Source: Smallanthus sonchifolius
Lineage: Eukaryota; Streptophyta; Magnoliopsida; Asterales; Asteraceae
Direction: 5' to 3'
Length of the DNA: 64,000 nt
Assembly (NCBI GenBank): GCA_023525975.1
Contig: CM042042.1
Coordinates: forward strand, 1,247,501 to 1,311,500
Positions 11,350 to 22,500 of this stretch are shown here, piece after piece. A program made the translations under genes and the position numbers. The number at the start of each line of letters is the position of its first letter. The first letter of the stretch is position 1. The notes beneath the pieces were generated by a model. The model saw only the letters and a list, made by a program, of their open reading frames with translations, was not told the DNA's origin and ran no database searches.

Positions 11350-12271
11350 GGTGGTTTTTTTTTTGGGGAAAGAATTGTGGGTTTGGTGATGAAGTAATGA
11401 AGAGAATGAGTGGGAGGTTTTTGAGTGAGAATTTGAAATGGGTAGCAGAGAAACTGACAGAAGTCACATGTGAAAGACAAGAAGAGTCAAGCTTTGAAAC
11501 GGCTTTGTTGGGTTTCAAATTAGTTGCAATTAGGACCTTGTAGTATTTTATATATGTTATGATTAGTCCATGTAGTAGAGATCATGGTCCCCATAGAGAG
11601 TTAAGAGACTCGGTATAATTTAATTAAGAATTATATTTACTTTTAAATTTTATTTAACTTTAGTTATATCTTTATTTAATTAAATAATATTTTTTTTTTA
11701 TTTTCTACAGTTCTTATATTTTTTATCACTCACTAAAACATAGGTAATGAACAGTAAATCTCTAAATATAAGAAACCAGAAGTGAGGCTTAAAATTTGAT
11801 CCTCATTTTAAGGAATGAGAGATCTAGTGACAAATTAGATGAACATAAAATTTTCCAAATAATCTGAATTGCAAGAAGTTAGTTTAAGGTGAGTTTCTAA
11901 GATTTTCGCCAAATGTTTAATATTTTAGGCTGGATTGCATATCCAAATATTTGTTATGAAAATGCTAAACCATTAAATGTTTATTTATGTACAAGTGTGA
12001 GGTTGTTGAATTAAACCGTTTTAGTGGTAAAAAGAAGGGTTGGCATTAAATTGTGCAATGAGAACGGTTTAAACATATTAATTATGAAAAGGGATGTTGT
12101 TTTAATGCTTATTACTTTATCAATACAAGTAGTTACTATTTGACCCGTATGGTAGTGCCTAGTTAAAGTGATGCATATAGTAGAAATTGCATGTATTGGG
12201 ATTTCGTGTATTTGGCCATGTAGTAGAAAATTTCAGCCCGTACTAGAGTGCCTATCTACAGTGATTCGTTC
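11350..12271. other. 5' flank of the receptor gene
   Basis: The first 100-150 bases upstream of the minus-strand ATG (11350-11500) are pyrimidine-rich on that strand and probably 5' UTR. The rest is AT-rich with nothing recognisable. Confidence 0.4.
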
Positions 12272-12276
12272 ACTTG

Positions 12277-13426
12277 TGTAACACCCTAGGCGAATCCCAC
12301 ATCGGCCGTGCACAAGAGAGATCCTTGGTTCATAAGAGATGTCCTGCCTCTTAAATCAACAACGTGTTTTGGGGCTTAATGTAGTGGATGAGAGGAGAAC
12401 TCCACAGTTAAGCGTGCTCGGGTGGGAGTAATCCAGGGATGGGTGACCCCCTGGGAAGTTTTCACCCGGGCAACCAAAAACAAATCCGTGAGCTCTTAGT
12501 GGGCAAAGCGGACAATATTGTTGGTACGAGGGGCCGGATGTTACAAATGGTATCAGAGCCACTCTTGTGTCATTCGGGATGGTGGGGGCAAACCTCAGCG
12601 ATCACGGTTGAGTCCCCGAGGGTGTTTAGAAGGACACCTTAGGCGAATCCCACATCCCTGAATTGGATGGTGGGGCAAACCTCATCGAGGACGATGAGTC
12701 CAAAAGGGGGGGTGATTGTAACACCCTAGGCGAATCCCACATCGGCCGTGCACAAGAGAGATTCTTGGTTCATAAGGAATGCCCTACCTCTTAAATCAAC
12801 AACGCGTTTTAGGGCTTAATGTTACTGGATGAGAGGAGAACTCCACAGTTAAGCGTGCTTGGGTGGGAGTAATCCAGGGATGGGTGACCCCTGGGAAGTT
12901 TTCACCCGGGCAACCAAAAACAAATCCGTGAGCTCTTAGTGGGCAAAGCGGACAATATTGTTGGTACGAGGGGCTGGATGTTACAAATGGTATCAGAGCC
13001 ACTCTTGTGCCGTTCGGGATGGTGGGGCAAACCTCAGCGATCACGGTTGAGTCCCCGGGGGTGTTCAGAAGGACACCTTAGGCGAATCCCACATCCCTGA
13101 ATTGGATGGTGGGGCAAACCTCATCGAGGACGATGAGTCCAAAAGGGGGGGGGTGATTGTAACACCCTAGGCGAATCCCACATCGGCCGTGCACAAGAGA
13201 GATCCTTGGTTCATAAGAAATGTCCTGCCTCTCAAATACAACAACGCGTTTTGGGGCTTAATGTAGTGGATGAGGGGAGAACTCCACAGTTAAGCGTGCT
13301 CGGGTGGGAGTAATCCAGGGATGGGTGACCCCTGGGAAGTTTTCACCCGGGCAACCAAAAACAAATCTGTGAGCTCTTAGTGGGCAAAGCGGACAATATT
13401 GTTGGTATGAGGGGCCGGATGTTACA
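12277..13426 (+). mobile_element. Tandem Cassandra TRIM array (LTR-int-LTR-int-LTR)
   Basis: Three LTRs of exactly 269 bp (12277-12545, 12717-12985, 13158-13426) begin TGTAACACCCTAGGCG and end GATGTTACA. Two internal pieces of about 172 bp separate them. Each starts with the tRNA-Met primer site TGGTATCAGAGCC two bases after the LTR and ends in a polypurine run (AAAAGGGGGGG). A single target duplication, ACTTG, brackets the whole array (12272-12276 and 13427-13431). The LTRs contain a 5S rRNA-like segment, the hallmark of Cassandra. There is no coding capacity. Confidence 0.95.
12397..12472 (+). promoter_or_regulatory. 5S rRNA-like Pol III promoter segment in the Cassandra LTR
   Basis: The segment GAACTCCACAGTTAAGCGTG (box A region) through GGATGGGTGACC and CTGGGAAGT (box C region) matches the 3' half of plant 5S rRNA. 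The same block recurs near 12837, 13277, 16599 and 17037. The copy near 16599 has AGTTAAGTGTGC, a change in box A. It is part of the LTR and not a 5S gene. Confidence 0.85.
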
Positions 13427-13431
13427 ACTTG

Positions 13432-13844
13432 AAATAGCCTTAATGGTATTTCAGTAGAGTAATACTTTAGAGTAATTGTAATTTCATTAGGAAGGAATGA
13501 TTAAGATAACCTTAGTACAATGATGGTTGATCCGAAAGAAGATCTTAGGAAAAGCTTTTATACATTAACGTTCTAGTTTAATGCTTTATATGTAATGTTT
13601 TGTAATGTAAAACTTAGCTTTCACAATGCATTCCAGGAAAGTTAGCAGCTATCAATATTTGAGGGAAAGAGAAGTTGCATGTGGCATCGATAGGGCTTAA
13701 CAAGTTTACTTTTGGTATTACTTAATTCTAATGTAACTGGTTGTTAAAGGACAAGATTCATAGTTTAAGCTTTATGTATTTAAACTTTTGTTGTATTAAT
13801 GAAAGTTTATATTCTTTTAAGAATGAGAAGACCTATAATCTTAA
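13432..13844. other. Intergenic DNA
   Basis: I see no gene, repeat end or RNA in this stretch between Cassandra and the next Helitron. Confidence 0.5.
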
Positions 13845-14696
13845 TCTATACTACGTAATAAACAAGTAAAATTTAAGGACACTTATTATAAGCTTCCCCA
13901 TTCTTATTTTTCCGCCTCTCTCTACTACTAAGGGGGTGTTTGAGATTCCTTATTAAAAACAACTTTTGACTTTTTGTAAAAGTAAGAAGGGTCTACTTTT
14001 CAAAAACAACTTTTTCACCCTTTTAAAACTAACTTTTTCATCATTTATCCAAATAGACTTTTGACTTATTACCTTTTTGGAAAAGGTAATAAGTTAATAA
14101 ATAGTTTGAAAAGTAAATCCAAACACCCCTTAATAATCAACTCCACTATTTTAGACAACTAAATTAAATATTTGTTTCAATTTTTATCTACATATTTTTT
14201 AATTTAAAATTGTGTTTATCATCAGTTAGTTTGTTCAATCATATTTTTATGAACTCTACAAGCTGATGTGTTTGTGGCCCCATAATATTAATATATAAAC
14301 TGAGTTTTATTTATTTATTTTTTTGTATTTTTAAAATAAGGGTATTTTGGTCATTTATAAAAAAATTAACTGAAAAAGTTAACCCCCATCCACTCTAGGG
14401 ACCATGGGTGCAACAAAATCAAACTATTTTGGACCATCCTTGTAATTTTTGAATCCCAGGGACGAAAACCGTAATTTGACCAAACCACAGGGACCATCCG
14501 TGTAATTAGTTCTAAAAATTTTTAATCATATATTTACATATTCACATTATTCTATTTTGACAAGTTTGTGTTAATATATTACATTATATTTTATTCAACC
14601 CGTGTAATACACGGGTTTTAAAAACATAAATTTTTATTGGTAGGTATTTAACATTACATTTATTCAACTCGTGTAATACACGAGATTCTAATCTAG
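13845..14696 (+). mobile_element. Non-autonomous Helitron with a nested MITE
   Basis: It starts TCTATACTACGTAATAAAC after an A and ends CTAG before a T, with the hairpin CTCGTGTAATACACGAG just inside. An older copy of the end (CCCGTGTAATACACGGG) lies about 75 bases inward, so the element may carry a doubled terminus. It is non-coding and belongs to the same family as 9927-10410. Confidence 0.82.
13932..14130. mobile_element. MITE with GGGGGTGTTTG ends, nested in the Helitron
   Basis: Inverted ends GGGGGTGTTTGAG and AAATCCAAACACCCCT enclose about 200 bp of AT-rich DNA rich in AACTTTTT words. The likely target duplication is TAA. A better-preserved relative with TGA duplications is at 48118-48329. 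Confidence 0.7.
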
Positions 14697-16478
14697 TGCT
14701 TTAATATTTGTGTAGACTTTTAGTAAAAGGAAAGAAGGCTGAAAAAGATGATGATATGAACTTTCCACATAAAAAAAAATCAAATTTGGATAAACCGTTC
14801 AAGCTCCATGAAAATGGGTCAATGCTCCCAACGTTAGCTTCTTCATCCTTAAATTCACTTTTTATAACCTGTTTACGTTAAAATAGTCGATTTGAGTTGT
14901 ATTTTATTAATAACGAGTATATTTATAACCTTCTAAATTGTCTTATTAAAAAAATCATTTATATAAAATTGTTAATGTAATCATATTTGATATATATTAC
15001 TTATTTATAAATTTATAAATTCATTGAATGATTAAACTCGTGTGATCTATTTTGCGAGAAATGAGATAGATTAAAATACTAGTTATGAAAGGGGTACCCT
15101 AGGATTGAAATTAATCATCTAAATAAATGAATAATTCAAAGATCCACACGAAATAAACGAATAATTATTTTCAAAGATTCACACATTTTAAAAAACCAAC
15201 GAAAAAAATAGAACCGTTAAAATTAGGAAAAACCGTTGATTTCAAAATTGGAGCTCTAGATGAGAAATTGGGTCCCGAGAGTTGGAAAAAACCGCTTATA
15301 GTGTTTGTCCAAGCGTTTGACCTGTTGAGATGTTTATGTCCAATATTACTTATGCCCCGTATAACTCCAAACGTAATAAAAGTCATGCCTTAAACCCTTC
15401 TCTAGTCCACTTCTATGTGTCTATTTGCTCCAAATACAAGTCCGATAAATCATGCATCAGCTTCGTATCACCATCATTTTGTACTTTGTTTTTTTTTTCA
15501 TTGTTTAGCTTGAAAATGAAGCAACTTAACAAAATGGAACCAAAGATCTTCATCTGCCTATCTCCCCCCCCCCCCCCCCCCCCCCCCCCTTCTTTGTCCT
15601 GCTTGTGTTTTCTACATCAAAACAGTAAATCATGTCAAAACCATACTCAAACAATATAGATTTTAGAGTAAATTTTGTTTAATAAAATACAAATATTAAG
15701 AAAATATAAAAGCCTATCATCCTATCTTCTTTTATCTCTCTCATCTGGTTTCATCATCCTCTCACCACCACCACCACAGCAGCGCCGCCAGTCCCAACCA
15801 CCAAGGTCTGTTCTCTCCTCCACTCCCATCGTCATCACAGCAGCCCCCTACTAGAAGACCCGGTTTTGTAGTTCAGACGAAAGCAGAGAAATAGGAAGCA
15901 GAAGGGGAGTCTGGGTATTAACCGATGGGTCTCTAATATAATCGATCCCTTTTCATCAACGACAAGCAGAAACATCGACATAAACAGGGGTGGATTCACC
16001 ATTCCTGGCTTGCAAAGCCCCCCTCTTGATGCGATTTCTCACATTCATCCGTCACTTCCACCTAATAAAAGGCTTGCAAAGGAGATTTGGGGTCAAGGGT
16101 TTGCCGGAACTCTTTCAAGATCTGGTTTTACGGTTTGGTTTTTAGGGTTTTCAAGAGAGAGAGAGGAGGCGATGGTGAGGGTGGACCGATGATTGCATCT
16201 GCTTCTGTCACTCAACAGGGGGCGTCGAATACAAACCACACGGTGGCGATCAAGAATGGTGATGGTGGTGGGTGGGTTAGAGTTGTAGAAGAACTGAAGT
16301 GAAGAATATGGTGGGTTAGGTTGTATGACAGGGACAAACTATATGTTTCTTTTATTTTTTTTATTAATAGGGGTATTGTTGTCCTTTTACAAAAAATAAC
16401 AGAAAAAATCGGACGGTGGACTCAAAAAGTCCAATTGAAACCTTTGGACTCAAAGGGTTCAGTTGCGTGATCTAAACG
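14697..16478. other. 3' flank of CNL block A: paralogous DNA plus an unrelated insert
   Basis: From about 14860 to 15660 the sequence is a paralogue of 41830-42470 and 55180-55690. Around 15660-16450 is DNA absent from block C, with CACC- and CAG-rich words and a short unsupported frame (16010-16192); its origin is unknown. A C26 run lies at 15564-15589. Nothing here looks like a working gene. Confidence 0.55.
15564..15589. repeat. C26 homopolymer
   Basis: A run of 26 C. The paralogous position in block C (near 55640) lacks it. Confidence 0.9.
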
Positions 16479-17185
16479 TGTAACACCCTAGGCGAATCCC
16501 ACATCGGCCGTGCACAAGAGAGATCCTTGGTTCATAAGAAATGTCCTGCCTCTTAAATCAACAACGCGTTTTGGGGCTTAATGTAGTGGATGAGAGGAGA
16601 ACTCCACAGTTAAGTGTGCTCGGGTGAGAGTAATCCAGGGATGGGTGACCCCCTGGGAAGTTTTCACCCGGGCAACCAAAAACAAATCCGTGAGCTCTTA
16701 GTGGGCAAAGCGGACAATATTGTTGGTACGAGGGGCCGAATGTTACAAATGGTATCAGAGACACTCTTGTGTCGTTCGGGATGGTGGGGCAAACCTCAGC
16801 GATCACGGTTGAGTCCCCGGGGGCGTTCAGAAGGACACCTTAGGCGAATCCCACATCTTTGAATTGGATGGTGGGGCAAACCTCATCGAGGACGATGAGT
16901 CCAACGGGGGGGTGATTGTAACACCCTAGACGAATCCCACATCGGCCGTGCACAAGAGAGATCCTTGGTTCATAAGAAATGTCCTGCCTCTTAAATCAAC
17001 AACGCGTTTTGAGGCTTAATGTAGTGGATGAGAGGAGAACTCCACAGTTAAGCGTGCTCGGGTGGGAGTAATCCAGGGATGGGTGACCCCCTGGGAAGTT
17101 TTCACCCGGGCAACCAAAAACAAATCCGTGAGCTCTTAGTGGGCAAAGCGGACAATATTGTTGGTACGAGGGGCCGGATGTTACA
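16479..17185 (+). mobile_element. Complete Cassandra TRIM element
   Basis: LTRs of 269 bp (16479-16747 and 16917-17185) flank a 169-bp internal domain with the tRNA-Met primer site and a polypurine run. The target duplication AAACG is present at 16474-16478 and 17186-17190. The paralogous site near 55811 has a single AAACG and no element (GATCTAAACGAAAAGGAAAT), which proves insertion into an intron of the P450 relic after the blocks duplicated. Confidence 0.96.
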
Positions 17186-17208
17186 AAACGAAAAGGAAAT
17201 GGTCAAAC

Positions 17209-18830
17209 CTGAAAAGCTGTAAACTTAAAAGGGTGAAAGCAACCATTGTGATGAAACCATCTTTCTGGTTTAAACTCATGTGCATCATCAAACTTGATCC
17301 TTCCTATTGAATATGGCTGATAAGCTACAATATCCCCTTTCGTCACATCATAACCATCAGATACATCGTCATCATTCGCAAAGCATATAAAGTTGGCATA
17401 TGTTGGTATTATTTCCACATTAGCATTTCATCCTAGTAAACAAGAGCATATGAAAAAGTGAAACATTTTATTACTTCATTTTTTTTTTTACCTTTTTAGG
17501 ATGTAAAGTTATCCAAAGTGTATTTTTAATACATAAAACCTTTGAAATTACTTTAATAAAAAAAATTAGATTATCATTGAAATAATACTTCTTTTGTTGA
17601 CATGATAGTTATTAATAATTATTATTATTTTTAAATTTTAGACAAAAAAAAAATTAAAGCCCGGTTGACTAGTCAAAGCCTGGTTAAGTCAATGTATGAA
17701 CAATTGCTAATTATTTGTGATTGCATACCACTGGAATTACATGATAAGTCTTGAGAGTTTTGTTCAAACCTGCATGAAGATACTTCATCTTTTCTAGGCT
17801 TTCTTCACTCACATTGTTTGCAAATTCTTCAACATTTGTGATATTGTTTCTCATTCTTGTTGCTTCTTTGATTTCTTTAGCAGCCTTATCTTGAATCCAG
17901 GATGTTTGCGAAGCATGTAAATGACCCATGTTAGTCATCTTTTCCAGCAATTATGAAGTTTAGTATTATACATCTCAAGTGTTTTGGATTTGTGATGTTG
18001 ATTTGCAGACACCTTTGATAGCATGTCTTCTTTCTTCAACTGCAATTTTAAAAATTCAAGGGTCAAACATTACACTTTGACATTAGTGGCCAAACCCATT
18101 GCTTATTAAATTCAGTTTTAACAAGAATGCTGCAAAAAACTTCTTCCATTAAAGATGTGGATCTTGAAGTTGAAAAATCAACTAAAAAATAACTAGTCAA
18201 ATGGGCAGGGCCGTCAAATGGGTTGCTAAAAAATCATAATACCTTCTAAATGCTCTATTAAAAGAAGTTTAGACTACTGTTATAAATAGCATATTATTTG
18301 TAATCATAGTTAAAAGATTAGTTAGCTTAGCAAAAACAGGGTTAAAAGAAAATAAAAAGTTAACCATTTTTTTAACCTGGACCTGTTTTACCTGACCCAA
18401 CCTGACCCGTTTCAACCCGACTAAAACGTTAACCATTTTTTTTAACCCGGACCTGTTTTGACTCGTTACCCAACTCTCCCATTTTCCACCCACAACTTTT
18501 ATGGGGAAAAGTATCCGCTTACCAGAAATCATCTTGTCCCTTGTGCATTTGTTTAGTCTTGGTCTGGATCAGCTAATAAACGAACTCATCAACCACTTTG
18601 ACCCTTTCTGTTAACTTAGCCTCTGGTCTGATATTTAAATACCATGAAAACCAACAATCAAAACCTGGTAGTTATATTATGGGGTGGTCAAATGTTGTTG
18701 GGTCAAAGGAACTTACATTTTTATCTAAAATCTCTCAATACTTTTGTTGAGACCTTTCATATGTGATTATTCCATCATCTAGAAGATCCTTTAGGATGTG
18801 ATGGTTATAGGAAGCTGCAAAATTTAGTTG
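17209..18830 (-). pseudogene. CYP704-type cytochrome P450 relic, block A
   Basis: Three exon remnants lie in correct order on the minus strand. About 18825-18745 encodes an N-terminal bit (HHILKDLLDDGI). The piece 17950-17711 encodes the region before and into the K-helix (SWIQDKAAKEIKEATRMRNN), with its ExxR core lost (NKTLKTY). The piece 17432-17209 encodes DGYDVTKGDIVAYQPYSIGR, FKPERW and FKFTAFQ, ending at a GT donor. The heme-binding exon is missing, stops interrupt the pieces, and a Cassandra element sits in the next intron. Family members hydroxylate fatty acids, but this copy cannot. Confidence 0.8.
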
Positions 18831-18884
18831 TAATATATAAGTTATTCAGTTATCCCACTAATTTGAAACTTCTGATATAAGATA

Positions 18885-19215
18885 ACGAGGGAAATGTTTG
18901 ATTTACATGTTTGGTATAATTTTCATGTTGAAATGCCTGTTTTTAATGTACTTCCTAAAATGAATCATTGAACCAAACTCAATTAAAGAAACTATAAAAA
19001 GGAATATAAAATTGGCTATGAAGAAAAAAAACAACATATGCATTCTAATTTGAACAGATTCACAGGGAAATTGTTTGATTTACATGTTTTGCAAAAGCAA
19101 ATCAGTTGGTATAATTTTCATTTTGAAAGGCATGTTTTTAGTGTAATTTCTAAAAATGAATCATTGAACAAACAACAACATATGCATTCTAATTTGAACA
19201 GATTCTTGAAATTTT
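18885..19215. repeat. Diverged tandem duplication of about 150 bp
   Basis: The words TTTGATTTACATGTTT, GGTATAATTTTCAT, AATGAATCATTGAAC and CATATGCATTCTAATTTG occur in the same order twice. They recur near 51300, 52080 and 57560. This is 3' flank DNA of the CNL genes. Confidence 0.7.
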
Positions 19216-19526
19216 CAAACCTAAAGTCAATGTGATATAAATATCAACCGCATGTCTAATTGAAATAAAATTGAACTAAGAAAAGAAAACATCAGAGTAA
19301 GACATAAATCAAGTGAATTATTATCATCGTTTATTCAATTTTCAGGTTCAACATTTATTTTGGATATTCGAGTGTTCCTTTTTCAATCGATTATTTAATA
19401 GAAAGTGAGATGATTGTATTGATTAGTATTTACATCAACTTGTCCATGAATTAGAAATAAATACACAAGAATGAGAATACCAGTTTGTCAAAGACGTTCA
19501 AATTAAAACAAATATATTTAAATTAT

Positions 19527-22500
19527 TCATATGGAAAATAGAGGGTATTTAATAAACAAGTACCTTATGTCGATGCAGGGGATATGAGAGATGAGGGGCC
19601 AGTAGTGGGAGCCTCTTCCATTACACCTTTCTTCAAGTTTTGGGCATTCTAAGATTTCCAAACGCAAAAGGGAAGGCAGCAACGTCTCTGGTAGATGTTT
19701 CATCTTTGGGGAATAGTGTATGAAGAGATGTTGAAGGGATTCGAGATGTTGGAGTCCCGTTGAAAGTGTTTCCAGATTATCACACCATCGTATGTTAAGT
19801 GTAGTAAGAGAAGAAGGGAAAATGTGGGATAATTCACTAAAATTACTCACCCCATCTTCATTTGATAAAGTTAGGTTAACAAGGGAAGCTGGATAATTCT
19901 GCAGCAGGCCCCACTCTGTGATGGGCTTCTTCAACCCCCCTATTTCAAGTGAACACAAATTTGGAGGCCAAGACCCACAATAATCTATTCTTCTACACTT
20001 TATGATTTTCAGATCCTTTAACATCGTGAGATTTGATAAATTAGGCAGCGACTCCAGACTTCTACAATCTTTAATTGACAAGCGGGTGAGGTTTGATAGT
20101 GGAAGGTCTGGAAATGACTCAATACCTGGACAAAAATCTATAATCAATTGGGTGAGGTGAATGCAATTACTCAATTGAACAATTGATTTCAGATTATTCC
20201 ATCTGAGTATATGTAGAACTTCAAGCATTGGCATGCTTGTGTTGTTGATCTTTTCCATTACTTTCTCACAACCTCTTATAACAAGTGACTTGAGCTTATG
20301 CCCTCCTCCTCCTTTTGATGCTATTGATGGGAATAAGACACGTGTAATTGACTTACACCAATAGATCCCCAAACTCTCAATGCTATTGCTATTTGGACAA
20401 AAGCAACGCTCCATTCTATTACAATAGCTTATCTCCAACATCCTAAGAGATGATAGGAGGTTGCTCTCTAAAGTATCATCCTCCTCTTTCTCTCCTAAAC
20501 TCACCAGATTATCACATCTCCATACTTCCAATTTCTTTAAACTCCTAAGAACCTTACTTGCCTCTAATTCTGATTCCCACAAGTACCTTATTTCATTACA
20601 ATTCCTGATTGTTACATCTTCAACTGCCCCAAGATACTTTTGAACACCTCTCCACACCTCATCTTTAAGTCCCGAAATAGATGTTATTTTCAACTCTGTG
20701 ATTGATGAGCCTGCCTTAACTAGACTTCTCAACACACCATCACTGCATGTATCTATTTCTAAAACCCTTAGTGAAGGTAGTGCTTCAAGTGAGATGTCAA
20801 CCAAATTGCCACATTTTTCTATACATAACTTTCGAAGGCATGGAAACACTACCTTGCTATTGGTAGACCATACCTCCCAACGCCACATATCTTCAAACCT
20901 AAGAGTTTCAAGTGAAGGGAAGGCAACATCACAAGTTCCACTTAACTCCAAACCTATGTGTTTAACCTCATCCATGCCTTGTATAAACAACTCCTTAAGT
21001 GAAGGTAGCTGCCCAAGTGACGGTAGACAAGTACATCTTCTACAACCACGTATTGACACATTAACCAACTCATGAAAAGAGGGATCACCAACCCAACTTG
21101 AAAACTCTGTTCCCCCATATGACACAATTGCAAGCTCTTTCAACCTATCATTATTAGCCTTCAGTTCATTGAGAACCTCCTTCTCAAGTGAACCCCTTCG
21201 TGAACCATCAAACACTTCAACCCATTTCAACTCTAATGTAGAAATCTCTTTTAGAGATAATTTCACCTCTTGTGCACGCATTACGCTTTGCAATCCCTCA
21301 ATAGAAATTATCCCATGGAGATTCTTAAAGCCCTTAAGATCGGTTATTACAAAGCCATTGTCTCCTCCAATGATGATCTTGGTGAGAGTATAAAGGCTTT
21401 TTAACTCACCAATCCCTAAGGGGAGCTTCTTCAAAAGCGGAGTATCCCTAATGTCAAAATGCCGCAAATTTTTGAGTTTTAAGAAGCTTTTAGGCAACTT
21501 AGTCAAATTTTCACAACCAAAAAGAATCAATGCTTGTAAATTATAAAGATTGCCCACATTCTCCGGTAACCTTTTGATTTGAGTTTTAGATAAATTAAGA
21601 TACCGCAAATGCTTCAAATTACCAATGGACTCCGGTACCTCACTTATCTCAAAATGACTCAAAGAAAGAACCCTTAGTAGTGCTAACTCAGGAAGTAAAT
21701 CAACCAAAACTTTATTGGATAAGTAAAATTTGTTCCAACTATCATCCACCCCGACATATACCGCTAGCATTGTTCTCAAGCTTCTAGCTCTTTTAAATGC
21801 CTCAAACTTATTGTAGCCTACAAATCGCTCGCGAATAAATGACATATAGCGGTGGTTTGTCAAAGTTTCCTTCCTTGTCTTCATATGATTTTCAAACCTT
21901 AGAAAAAACTCTCCGGCAACAAAGGTGGCCAAGTCATTCATGAGATCATGCATCATAAACAATGATTCCTCATTAGGTGCATGTTGAAAAAATGATCTTG
22001 ATAACAAAATTTCAAAATATTCAACGCCTAAGCGTTCTTGTGACTTGGTTGCATTTGATGGGTTCAAAAACCCTTCTGCCATCCATAATAAGACTAACTC
22101 CTCCTTGTTAAATAAAAAGTCCTTAGGGAACAAGGAGCAGTATGCAAACAATTGCTTCAAATCTGCAGAAAGATCATGGTAACTTAGCCTAAGAGCTGGA
22201 ACAATCTTATCACTATTTTCTAAATCCCATATTTCACTATTTAACACATCATTCCAGTCTTCTTCGTCTGTTTTTGTCCTCAACAGCCTTCCCATTGCCT
22301 TTAAAGCCAAAGGCAAACCATCACACTTTTTCACAATACCTTCACCATGTGGTTTAAGTGTTGCGTGTGAGTCAAAGTTATCTACACCTAATGCATGTAT
22401 AGCAAATAAAGATAAAGAATCTTCAAGTGACAAACTCTTTAGACGATCCAGATGATAAAAACCCAGACTTTTGAGCAATTTATCGTTTCGAGTTGTCATG

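Noticed and set aside
12397..12472. 5S rRNA gene
   Set aside because: Only the 3' half of 5S is matched, it is diverged, and it lies at the same place in every Cassandra LTR.
12356..12562. Frames in Cassandra LTRs (also 12796-13044, 16558-16806, 16614-16862)
   Set aside because: They cover the non-coding 5S-derived LTR and are open by chance.
15330..15659. Conserved coding frame MFMSNITYAPYNSKRNK (also near 42300)
   Set aside because: The frame is shared only because the flanks are duplicated. The reading frame changes between copies, and the block C copy is interrupted.
17209..18830. Functional cytochrome P450
   Set aside because: The heme-binding exon is missing, the ExxR core is lost, and stops are present.
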